From NCBI GenBank assembly GCA_911728455.2, contig OU452221.1, positions 29,887,291-29,951,290 of the forward strand: 64,000 nucleotides of DNA. Direction: 5' to 3'. The notes beneath the pieces are model-generated. The model ran no database searches, was not told the origin of the DNA, and saw nothing but the letters and a program-made list of their open reading frames with translations. Shown here piece by piece: positions 37,201 through 49,200 of the stretch (position 1 is the stretch's first letter; each line of letters starts with the position of its first letter). This stretch comes from Marthasterias glacialis (lineage: Eukaryota; Echinodermata; Asteroidea; Forcipulatida; Asteriidae). Both the position numbers and the translations under genes were made by a program.

Positions 37201-40200
37201 TACAAATGTACATCAGTCAATGAGTCATGAGCCATAAATACATAAGTACATGTTTCTTTGTAGAATGTCACATTGTTGGTTCTCGACCAATACAATTCAC
37301 AGTCTATTACTGTGGTATAACAAATTGTTTATTATCTATTGTTTCGATTTATCAAAAAAAAAGTTAGATTTCAATGCAAACTTGCATTTAAAGGTTAATA
37401 AGTGCATATATTTAATATTTTAAATGGATTTATTGTTTTTCAATTCATAGGACCTTTAACATATTTTATATTAAGTTTTTGGGGTTGAACAAAGAAAAAT
37501 TAGCTAGCAGGATTTGAAGCTGCGACCACTGGCAATATGTACAGTGCTCTACTAATGTAACTGAGCATTCAGCCCTACATGTATGTTGCAATATCTTTGT
37601 TCAGGGAGGGGGGGGGGTGCCAGTCAGAAGCCATTCAACCGGTTACTGCCATGTAGCCAGGGATCACACCCCATTATACATGTACATGTATGATACAACC
37701 CTAGATATAACCCTATGGATATAACATGGGAAGCAGCAGCACAGGGATCACCATAAGGGTGATGGGACTTTTTTTTTAAATATCAAGCAATAAACCACAA
37801 GGGAAACTGACTGGGTAAAGTTTCCCTTTATAAATAGTTTTGTTGTTTTTGTTACAGAGGGATGGTCTACATTGTACAAGTAGGTCAGTGTATACATGTA
37901 CATGTACGTCCTTGCTCAATGGAAAACATAAAACAGGATCAAAAGGCGTATATTTGGTATACATCAGTTTTGCATACATGTACCTTTGCATTATGTCCAC
38001 AAGTACACAGTACAAAATGCCAAATCTGTCAGGTTTGTTAAACATCACAAATGTTTATGAGTCAAATACTGTTAAGTATACACATTACATGTAAATGAAT
38101 GTATCACAACTTTAAAAAAAAAAGTTGTGTCTTCATGTAAAGTCGATGTGATGATGCTCAAATGTCATGAACCTGAAAGCAATTTCATGTACAAATGTAC
38201 ACACATGTAGGCTTAATACATGGAGTACAGAACTGAGCATCAGATTTTCATTAAAAAGTACTAAATATCTTTGTATATTTGGTTTGCGGTAACACAATGT
38301 GATTTGCTATATACTGTATAGCAAAGTAGATATAATCACATGGTGTTCCCGCAAACCAAATATACATTGATACCTCACCATGCAATGCCTCAAATCCTAT
38401 ACTAAATATCTTGTAGTCTACATTGTAGGCCTGTGTAGTTTAAAGATTCATGTTGAATTTGTAGGTTTTGGACCTCAGATATTCCTCATAAAACCATAAT
38501 TTTCATGAATGGTTCAGCTCTTAATGTTAAACATTTCTGCAAACTTTAAACACAGTTCATCATGCAAACCTATTATGCATTGGTAGCATCACTGTACACT
38601 GACCGCACGCACTAACATGTGACTGAATGCGCAGCTGTCCTGTACCTAACACGCTTGTGTACGCATTATGAACGACAGGCATGTTTGAGAGAACGAACAA
38701 AACAGACACTTTTTAATGATTGAGAGCTGAATTATTTCAAGACAATGATGGATTTATAAGAAATATCAGATATCCGAAACCCACTGACAAAACATGTGTG
38801 CAGCCATGGAATATTAATCCGTTGAGATTAATAGTACTAGTAGCTTCTTACAGGTAAGATTTTAAATTATGGAGCTCTGAAATGTTTCCTACCCGGAAAC
38901 AGACCCTGGTATCAAGGACTCTGCATACATATGTCTGTGTACAGCACAGAGGCAGAGTCCTACACAGGGCCAAGTACAATGTATGTACAGTATATTATGT
39001 GTGAAGTATATCATGTACAGTATAAAGTACATGTTCTGTACATGTAGCCATGTATGCACTAGTTGTGATAGTACATGTACATGTACATGTACATCATCAT
39101 GTACTATGCAAATGCGTACATGTCATCTACATGTCATGAAATCATGTCTGTACTCTGTACAGTTGGTACATGTGTATTACGTAAATGTACATGTCATATA
39201 CATGTACATTCATGTACAGTGTACATTCGTGTACATGACAAGTACAATTGGTGCAGTACATGTACATGTACATGTACATTGTACATGTCTGTAATTGTAC
39301 ACAGGTTCAGGCTCCACGTTGCCCGTAATTACTCTTCACAAACATTTAGTAATGCACTTGAATTTCATCTGGGAAACTTTTGAAGGGGCACCAAGGCCAA
39401 GAACAGGGCAACAGAGGCCATGGCCTCCGTGTACATGTATCCCAGCCTCGCTGTTTCTGCATGCAGTCAACATGCAATGCACCATGGTTGTATAATTCTT
39501 GGCTACAAATAAATGACCTTTTAACGTTACTTTACCTGTACTATATAAAATTAGTGTTTGCCACATGGAGTACTTAGAGTTGACTTGGTGAGTTGACTGT
39601 TCACGTCCGTCTCAAGCCCTAGGATGACTGTTGACCTACTTCTGGACTGACATGTGAAGATCAGCATGACACAGTGGCGTCTTAGTGTCTATGAATATCT
39701 TATAAATTCATCAGTGTCTGGGGGTAGAGTTAAGACATTAATCAAAGGTCTTACATGAAATCTGTGCATTGCTAATGTCACACATTGTTTTTCATGCGCA
39801 TAACTAGGCATGAATTGTCTACTCATGTGCATGTACAGTGATGTAAGTTCATGTATAAAATTGTGATTTTCTTAGATTGCCCAGTGTTTATGATATACAT
39901 GTACACGTCAGAACAATTACAAAACCAAGAAGAACAGAACAGTCGATCACTAGTTTTGTCTTAGATGTAAATGTACAGAAGTACAATGTATCCACATGTT
40001 ATGCACATGTGCACAAAAAAGTTACATGAACGTATTACTGTAAAATTGTACTGCGTAGTATACTTTGTAATACATGTAGTATAGCTTTTACAGTAGCACT
40101 CGCGGCTACCCGGATAGTGTACAACTTGAACAGCGCCACCAACGTTAAACAAGAAAAAAAAGAAACAGTGCGATCGGCGGAGCAGCCAAGAAGCGCCTTT

Positions 40201-43200
40201 ATCAGTTCGTTATGTACATGTAGGTCGTTATGTATTTCTTTCCTTTTCCTACATGTACATGTGTACCAATATTGGTAGCAGAAATAATATGTATGTGTAT
40301 ACTGCATGATTATTTGCGTAAGCTTCATTTGCTGTTGGCCAATGGGCAGAGTTTACCATGACGTCACACCATTCTATTAATTTGTTGTTGTGTCATCTGT
40401 TTAAGACTACAAATTATTTTACTTGCAGCAATCAAAATAAGCAAAAGTCATTGGGGATCTTAACCAGTTGCTGACGGGATTCTTCTATTATTTTCTAGGA
40501 ATTGCTGGAAAAAAATTTCCTTGAGAATACCTCCGGCTCAACGAAACCTTGACTTGACAAAGCCAAGAGAACAAAGATTTTCTTTATAAGCACCAGGATT
40601 TTGTTTTTCTCTATCAAGAAAGTGTCAAACTCATGCACCATCAACTGCAAAACCTTGGCAATGAGCTACATGTACGACTATTGATTATTTGCCAATCCGG
40701 AACCGTGGCTGGAAACCCGGTTCACTGGGACTTACAACATGTACAATGAATGAACAATGATGGAAGCACCATCCAGCACAAACTGGTTGAAATGTTACTT
40801 TTTCCTTCTGAATTGTCAATGAATGTTTATTGGAGCAACCACCATGAGCACATTGGTGGATACTGGTGTTACACAAGAAGATGACATTATTGCTGCATGT
40901 AATATTATTGTTACTTGTGGTGACAGCAAATTAAAAGCTTTAATTTCAACGCTTCATGGGAAATCGCTAGCTTTATGCAGGGGTGAGATTGCTCCGGATT
41001 TCTGGATTTTACAAAATTATTGTGGACTTTTTTTACAAAAAAATTGTGTTTGTTTTGTATTTGTTTTTAATGTCATACATACATCCAGGACCTTGTAAAG
41101 CCTGAACACAGTATTTGTACTGTATTTTGACTACACCAAGTTGCTTCAAACCCTAACCATGCTAAATGCAACAATATGCACCAATGGAAAAAAGTTTATG
41201 CAATCTGTTGCATTTGGCAGTCAACTTGGATGTCATATTTTGACTGAATTTGTTGCATTTAGCAGTCAAGTGATTTTATATTGGAGTTGCATTTTGTTGT
41301 ATTTGGCAGTCGACTCAAATTCATACCTTGATGGCATTTGTTGCAACTTGTTGCCAAGTCAACACTGCACTTATGTGCATACTGTTGCATTTAGCAGGGC
41401 AAACACCCTTGCTCATTCCCAACACAAACAACTTGCCTGCACAATGCAACAGAATCCCTTGTTGCATTTTGTTGCATTTGGCATGGTTCTCATTTCTACT
41501 GTGTTGCATTCTGTTGTATTTGGCAGGGCACTTGGGAGGACCCTGATGGGGGTTGGGGTTAAACCAAAGAATGCTGCCATTACGGGTTATGGCGTGGTTG
41601 GTAGCCATCAAAACCTCCGCGGATGTTTCGTGGATATTCATTTTCGTCCACTATCATCCCAGTTTGTGGTAAAAAATGAACCTGTGTTTCTCTCTCCACA
41701 GCTCAATCACATCCAACACTTCATTGAGTTGACCAAGAAAAACATAGAGGAGCTTTTGGATAAGTTTCAGAACAACACTAACCCATCATCAATCTTCATT
41801 GAGGTAAGACGCAGCAATGTAACTTAGGTCATTTCAAAAACCTTGTAAATGAAATAGTCTTTCTATATAAGCCATGCCTATATGAAAGTGCACAGCCATT
41901 GTATCTTGCCGAGACTACGTACATGTACATGTATCTCAGGTATACACAAAAGCACTACGCGTTAAGAAACTACTTTTTGGCTTGGCCAACTTTTTCTATC
42001 TGAGGAGTGTCTAGAATGGTCTTGGGCAGGCTCAAGTCTGTCTGCTGAGGAATGTCCAGAATGGTCTAGGGTAGGCTCATGGTGTCTGTCTGAGGAATGT
42101 TTAGAATGGTATTGGGCAGGCTCATTCTGTCTGTCTGGGCAGTGTCTAGGATGGTCTTGGGCAGGCTCATGGTGTCTGTCTGGGGAGTGTCTAGAATGGT
42201 CTTGGGCAGGCTCATTGTGTCTGTCTGGGGAGTGTCTAGAATGGTCTTGAGCAGGCTCATTGTGTCTGTCTGGGCAGTGTCTAGAATGGTCTTGGGCAGG
42301 CTCATGGTGTCTGTCTGGGGAGTGTCTAGAATGGTCTTGGGCAGGCTCATGGTGTCTGTCTGGGGAATGTCTAGAATGGTCTTGAGCAGGCTCATTGTGT
42401 CTGTCTGGGGAGTGTCTAGAATGGTCTTGGGCAGGCTCATTGTGTCTGTCTGGGCAGTGTCTAGAATGGTCTTGGGCAGGCTCATTGTGTCTGTCTGGGG
42501 AGTGTCTAGAATGGTCTTGGGCAGGCTCATTGTGTCTGTCTGGGGAGTGTCTAGAATGGTCTTGAGCAGGCTCATTGTGTCTGTCTGGGCAGTGTCTAGA
42601 ATGGTCTTGGGCAGGCTCATGGTGTCTGTCTGGGGAGTGTCTAGGATGGTCTTGGGCAGGCTCATGGTGTCTGTCTGGGGAGTGTCTAGAATGGTCTTGA
42701 GCAGGCTCATGGTGTCTGTCTGAAGAGTGTCTAGAACGGTCTTGGGCAGGCTCATTGTGTCTGTCTGGGGAGTGTCTAGGATGGTCTTGGGCAGGCTCAT
42801 GGTGTCTGTCTGGGGAGTGTCTAGAATGGTCTTGGGCAGGCTCATGGTGTCTGTCTTGGGAGTGTTTAGAACGGTCTTGGGCAGGCTCATGGTGTCTGTC
42901 TGGGGAGTGTCTAGAATGGTCTTGTGCAGGCTCATGGTGTCTGTCTTGGGAGTGTCTAGAACGGTCTTGGGCAGGCTCATGGTGTCTGTCTTGGGAGTGT
43001 TTAGAACGGTCTTGGGCAGGCTCATTGTGTCTGTCTGGGGAGTGTCTAGGATGGTCTTGGGCAGGCTCATGGTGTCTGTCTGGGGAGTGTCTAGAATGGT
43101 CTTGGGCAGGCTCATGGTGTCTGTCTGGGCAGTGTCTAGGATGGTCTTGGGCAGGCTCATGGTGTCTGTGTGGGGAGTGTCTAGAATGGTCTTGTGCAGG

Positions 43201-46200
43201 CTCATGGTGTCTGTCTTGGGAGTGTCTAGAACGGTCTTGGGCAGGCTCATGGTGTCTGTCTGGGCAGTGTCTAGGATGGTCTTGGGCAGGCTCATGGTGT
43301 CTGTCTGGGGAGTGTCTAGAATGGTCTTGGGCAGGCTCATGGTGTCTGTCTGAAGAGTGTCTAGAATGGTCTTGGGCAGGCTCATTGTGTATGTCTGGGG
43401 AGTGTCTAGAATGGTCTTGGGCAGGCTCATGGTGTCTGTCTGAAGAGTGTCTAAAATGGTCTTGAGCAGGCTCATTCTGTCTGTCTGGGCAGTGTCTAGG
43501 ATGGTCTTGGGCAGGCTCATGGTGTCTGTCTGGGGAGTGTCTAGAATGGTCTTGGGCAGGCTCATGGTGTCTGTCTGGGGAGTGTCTAGAATGGTCTTGA
43601 GCAGGCTCATTCTGTCTGTCTGGGGAGTGTCTAGAATGGTCTTGGGCAGGCTCATGGTGTCTGTCTGAAGAGTGTCTAAAATGGTCTTGAGCAGGCTCAT
43701 TGTGTCTGTCTGGGGAGTGTCTAGAATGGTCTTGAGCAGGCTCATGGTGTCTGTCTGGTGAGTGTCTAGAATGGTCTTGAGCAGGCTCATGGTGTCTGTC
43801 TGGTGAGTGTCTAGAATGGTCTTGAGCAGGCTCATGGTGTCTGTCTGGTGAGTGTCTAGAATGGTCTTGAGCAGGCTCATGGTGTCTGTCTGGGGAGTGT
43901 CTAGAATGGTCTTGGGCAGGCTCATGGTGTCTGTCTGGGGAGTGTCTAGAATGGTCTTGGGCAGGCTCATTGTGTCTGTCTGGGGAGTGTCTAGAATGGT
44001 CTTGGGCAGGCTCATGGTGTCTGTCTGAAGAGTGTCTAAAATGGTCTTGAGCAGGCTCATTGTGTCTGTCTGGGCAGTGTCTAGAATGGTCTTGGGCAGG
44101 CTCATGGTGTCTGTCTGGGGAGTGTCTAGAATGGTCTTGGGCAGGCTCATGGTGTCTGTCTGAAGAGTGTCTAGAATGGTCTTGAGCAGGCTCATGGTGT
44201 CTGTCTGGTGAGTGTCTAGAATGGTCTTGGGCAGGCTCATGGTGTCTGTCTGGGGAGTGTCTAGAATGGTCTTGAGCAGGCTCATTGTGTCTGTCTGAAG
44301 AGTGTCTAGAATGGTCTTGAGCAGGCTCATGGTGTCTGTCTGAAGAGTGTCTAGAACGGTCTTGGGCAGGCTCATTGTGTCTGTCTGGGGAGTGTCTAGA
44401 ATGGTCTTGGGCAGGCTCATTGTGTCTGTCTGGGGAGTGTCTAGAATGGTCTTGAGCAGGCTCATTGTGTCTGTCTGAAGAGTGTCTAGAATGGTCTTGA
44501 GCAGGCTCATGGTGTCTGTCTGGTGAGTGTCTAGAATGGTCTTGAGCAGGCTCATGGTGTCTGTCTGGTGAGTGTCTAGAATGGTCTTGAGCAGGCTCAT
44601 GGTGTCTGTCTGGTGAGTGTCTAGAATGGTCTTGAGCAGGCTCATGGTGTCTGTCTGGGGAGTGTCTAGAATGGTCTTGGGCAGGCTCATGGTGTCTGTC
44701 TGGGCAGTGTCTAGAATGGTCTTGGGCAGGCTCATTGTGTCTGTCTGGGGAGTGTCTAGAATGGTCTTGGGCAGGCTCATTGTGTCTGTCTGGGGAGTGT
44801 CTAGAATGGTCTTGAGCAGGCTCATTGTGTCTGTCTGGGCAGTGTCTAGAATGGTCTTGGGCAGGCTCATGGTGTCTGTCTGGGGAGTGTCTAGGATGGT
44901 CTTGGGCAGGCTCATGGTGTCTGTCTGGGGAGTGTCTAGAATGGTCTTGAGCAGGCTCATGGTGTCTGTCTGAAGAGTGTCTAGAACGGTCTTGGGCAGG
45001 CTCATTGTGTCTGTCTGGGGAGTGTCTAGAATGGTCTTGGGCAGGCTCATGGTGTCTGTCTGGGGAGTGTCTAGAATGGTCTTGGGCAGGCTCATGGTGT
45101 CTGTCTTGGGAGTGTTTAGAACGGTCTTGGGCAGGCTCATGGTGTCTGTCTGGGGAGTGTCTAGAATGGTCTTGTGCAGGCTCATGGTGTCTGTCTTGGG
45201 AGTGTCTAGAACGGTCTTGGGCAGGCTCATGGTGTCTGTCTTGGGAGTGTTTAGAACGGTCTTGGGCAGGCTCATTGTGTCTGTCTGGGGAGTGTCTAGG
45301 ATGGTCTTGGGCAGGCTCATGGTGTCTGTCTGGGGAGTGTCTAGAATGGTCTTGGGCAGGCTCATGGTGTCTGTCTGGGCAGTGTCTAGGATGGTCTTGG
45401 GCAGGCTCATGGTGTCTGTGTGGGGAGTGTCTAGAATGGTCTTGTGCAGGCTCATGGTGTCTGTCTTGGGAGTGTCTAGAACGGTCTTGGGCAGGCTCAT
45501 GGTGTCTGTCTGGGCAGTGTCTAGGATGGTCTTGGGCAGGCTCATGGTGTCTGTCTGGGGAGTGTCTAGAATGGTCTTGGGCAGGCTCATGGTGTCTGTC
45601 TGAAGAGTGTCTAGAATGGTCTTGGGCAGGCTCATTGTGTCTGTCTGGGGAGTGTCTAGAATGGTCTTGGGCAGGCTCATGGTGTCTGTCTGAAGAGTGT
45701 CTAAAATGGTCTTGAGCAGGCTCATTCTGTCTGTCTGGGCAGTGTCTAGGATGGTCTTGGGCAGGCTCATGGTGTCTGTCTGGGGAGTGTCTAGAATGGT
45801 CTTGGGCAGGCTCATGGTGTCTGTCTGGGGAGTGTCTAGAATGGTCTTGAGCAGGCTCATTCTGTCTGTCTGGGGAGTGTCTAGAATGGTCTTGGGCAGG
45901 CTCATGGTGTCTGTCTGAAGAGTGTCTAAAATGGTCTTGAGCAGGCTCATTGTGTCTGTCTGGGGAGTGTCTAGAATGGTCTTGAGCAGGCTCATGGTGT
46001 CTGTCTGGTGAGTGTCTAGAATGGTCTTGAGCAGGCTCATGGTGTCTGTCTGGTGAGTGTCTAGAATGGTCTTGAGCAGGCTCATGGTGTCTGTCTGGTG
46101 AGTGTCTAGAATGGTCTTGAGCAGGCTCATGGTGTCTGTCTGGGGAGTGTCTAGAATGGTCTTGGGCAGGCTCATGGTGTCTGTCTGGGGAGTGTCTAGA

Positions 46201-49200
46201 ATGGTCTTGGGCAGGCTCATTGTGTCTGTCTGGGGAGTGTCTAGAATGGTCTTGGGCAGGCTCATGGTGTCTGTCTGAAGAGTGTCTAAAATGGTCTTGA
46301 GCAGGCTCATTGTGTCTGTCTGGGCAGTGTCTAGAATGGTCTTGGGCAGGCTCATGGTGTCTGTCTGGGGAGTGTCTAGAATGGTCTTGGGCAGGCTCAT
46401 GGTGTCTGTCTGAAGAGTGTCTAGAATGGTCTTGAGCAGGCTCATGGTGTCTGTCTGGTGAGTGTCTAGAATGGTCTTGGGCAGGCTCATGGTGTCTGTC
46501 TGGGGAGTGTCTAGAATGGTCTTGAGCAGGCTCATTGTGTCTGTCTGAAGAGTGTCTAGAATGGTCTTGAGCAGGCTCATGGTGTCTGTCTGAAGAGTGT
46601 CTAGAACGGTCTTGGGCAGGCTCATTGTGTCTGTCTGGGGAGTGTCTAGAATGGTCTTGGGCAGGCTCATTGTGTCTGTCTGGGGAGTGTCTAGAATGGT
46701 CTTGAGCAGGCTCATTGTGTCTGTCTGAAGAGTGTCTAGAATGGTCTTGAGCAGGCTCATGGTGTCTGTCTGGTGAGTGTCTAGAATGGTCTTGAGCAGG
46801 CTCATGGTGTCTGTCTGGTGAGTGTCTAGAATGGTCTTGAGCAGGCTCATGGTGTCTGTCTGGTGAGTGTCTAGAATGGTCTTGAGCAGGCTCATGGTGT
46901 CTGTCTGGGGAGTGTCTAGAATGGTCTTGGGCAGGCTCATGGTGTCTGTCTGGGGAGTGTCTAGAATGGTCTTGGGCAGGCTCATTGTGTCTGTCTGGGG
47001 AGTGTCTAGAATGGTCTTGGGCAGGCTCATGGTGTCTGTCTGAAGAGTGTCTAAAATGGTCTTGAGCAGGCTCATTGTGTCTGTCTGGGCAGTGTCTAGA
47101 ATGGTCTTGGGCAGGCTCATGGTGTCTGTCTGGGGAGTGTCTAGAATGGTCTTGGGCAGGCTCATGGTGTCTGTCTGAAGAGTGTCTAAAATGGTCTTGA
47201 GCAGGCTCATGGTGTCTGTCTGGTGAGTGTCTAGAATGGTCTTGGGCAGGCTCATGGTGTCTGTCTGGGGAGTGTCTAGAATGGTCTTGAGCAGGCTCAT
47301 TGTGTCTGTCTGAAGAGTGTCTAGAATGGTCTTGAGCAGGCTCATGGTGTCTGTCTGAAGAGTGTCTAGAACGGTCTTTGGCAGGCTCATTGTGTCTGTC
47401 TGGGGAGTGTCTAGAATGGTCTTGGGCAGGCTCATTGTGTCTGTCTGGGGAGTGTCTAGAATGGTCTTGAGCAGGCTCATTGTGTCTGTCTGAAGAGTGT
47501 CTAGAATGGTCTTGGGCAGGCTCATTGTGTCTGTCTGGGGAGTGTCTAGGATGGTCTTGAGCAGGCTCATTATGTCTGTCTGAAGAGTGTCTAGAATGGT
47601 CTTGAGCAGGCTCATTGTGTCTGTCTGGGGAGTGTCCAGAATGGCCTTAAGGGCAGGCCCATGTTGTCTGTCTTTGAAGAGCACTTAACCCCTTGGTGCA
47701 CGAGAGAGATTGCTCCTAAGGTTCATGTAAGTGTGCATACATTGTACATGTGGTCACAAGAAATGTAGTTCGTATAATTTTTGTTCATGCTGTTAAGGCA
47801 TTTTATTGAACTTCCCAAGTCTGTGATTTAAGTTATTTTTTTAACATTTAATTAATGTAAATCCATTTTGTCTTGAGACCTCATTGTACATGTACATGTA
47901 CATGTACATGTATGTGTACACATTTTACTGTACTAATGTTAGAAATATATTATTATAGTTGTGTATTAAAGTTAAACCTAGACAAGAACAGTTGATCATC
48001 AGCTCTATCAATGAGTTATCACTTAACTTCTAATTTAAAGAATTTTGATTATTAATTGATAATTTGTTTTACGTACACTCTTGTACTCAAGTATTTGTTA
48101 CACTGTTAAACAACATGGTGCATGACTGGCCAAGAAACTTGCTGTAGAATGCTGTGTACTTGATATCATTGTGTCAAAGCAACAAGGTCGTATCTCTTAA
48201 GGTAGCGTTTATGTGATACACGCGTTTTAGAATGTCAAAAGGTTGTAACTTGCTTAAAATAATCCGGATACATACAAAGTCAATGGACGCTGAGATTCGA
48301 CGTTATTGCACGCAGCGTGTTCACGCGAGAAACGACTTTGTTGTAATATTGAGTTATGCTCCTTGTTGCACTGATAGAATGATATACATGTACTATACAG
48401 TATACAGACACTTGTAGCACATGGTATAATAGGAATGTCAACCAGTAATCAGAACTTATGTAAATTCCTAATCTCACTGGCTTTTCAATTGAATTCCAAC
48501 CTCATTTACATTTTGGAAAGCCCATTTTCAAACATGCAATAAACATTAACAATATTTTGCATCTTTCAAAGAGGTCTCTACATGTACACTTAGGCCAAAT
48601 AAAAAAAAATACCAGTTGATCGTCCCCGCCCGCATCCTTTTTTGAGGCCGCATCCTTTTTTTTACTATTTTTTATTTTCGATTTTTTTCCTCAAAAAGAC
48701 AAAACCTGTATGAATTTTGAATCCATCCTTGGTATAAATTTATTTATTTATTTTTTTTTTTATTTTATACTTAGTTTTTACTTACCGATCTTTGAATTGA
48801 AACAACAAAACGTGGGTCTGGGAAACAGAAACCGCATTTTGTGCGGGGGACTTACGACTATCGATCGGTGGACTGCCTGCTACACCAGCCGCTGCATGCA
48901 GGATCAGATCTACGCATGCAGGCGGGGCGGCATGTCTCACACGGTGGTGCAACGTGCACGATCATACAAAGCAGCCTTGCTACCATGGGAGCTGAGCACG
49001 CCGTATAGAATGGCATGGCGAGATCGATCACTTCTGGGAATGGGGTTGAGCTCCGTGGTTACGATGACAGTTCAACTCGACCGTTGAGACAACTCAACCA
49101 ATTATCTTGCGGTTTTAAATTTGGTCGAGTTGATTTGACCGATTGTTTATCAATAGCATTTGTGTGTCGAGTTGGTCGTCACGCGTCACTGCCGCGTCGC

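Noticed and set aside
37498..37578. A functional tRNA gene
   Set aside because: The anticodon loop would be ten bases and the acceptor stem does not pair.
41141..41701. Extension of Raf exon 2 upstream as a 228-residue protein
   Set aside because: The added part is degenerate TTGCATTTGGCAG repeat sequence, and the CTCTCCACAG acceptor at 41701 gives the family-standard exon.
42097..45918. Plus-strand frames in the 45-bp array
   Set aside because: They are broken by TGA in one unit type and result only from the unit length being a multiple of three.
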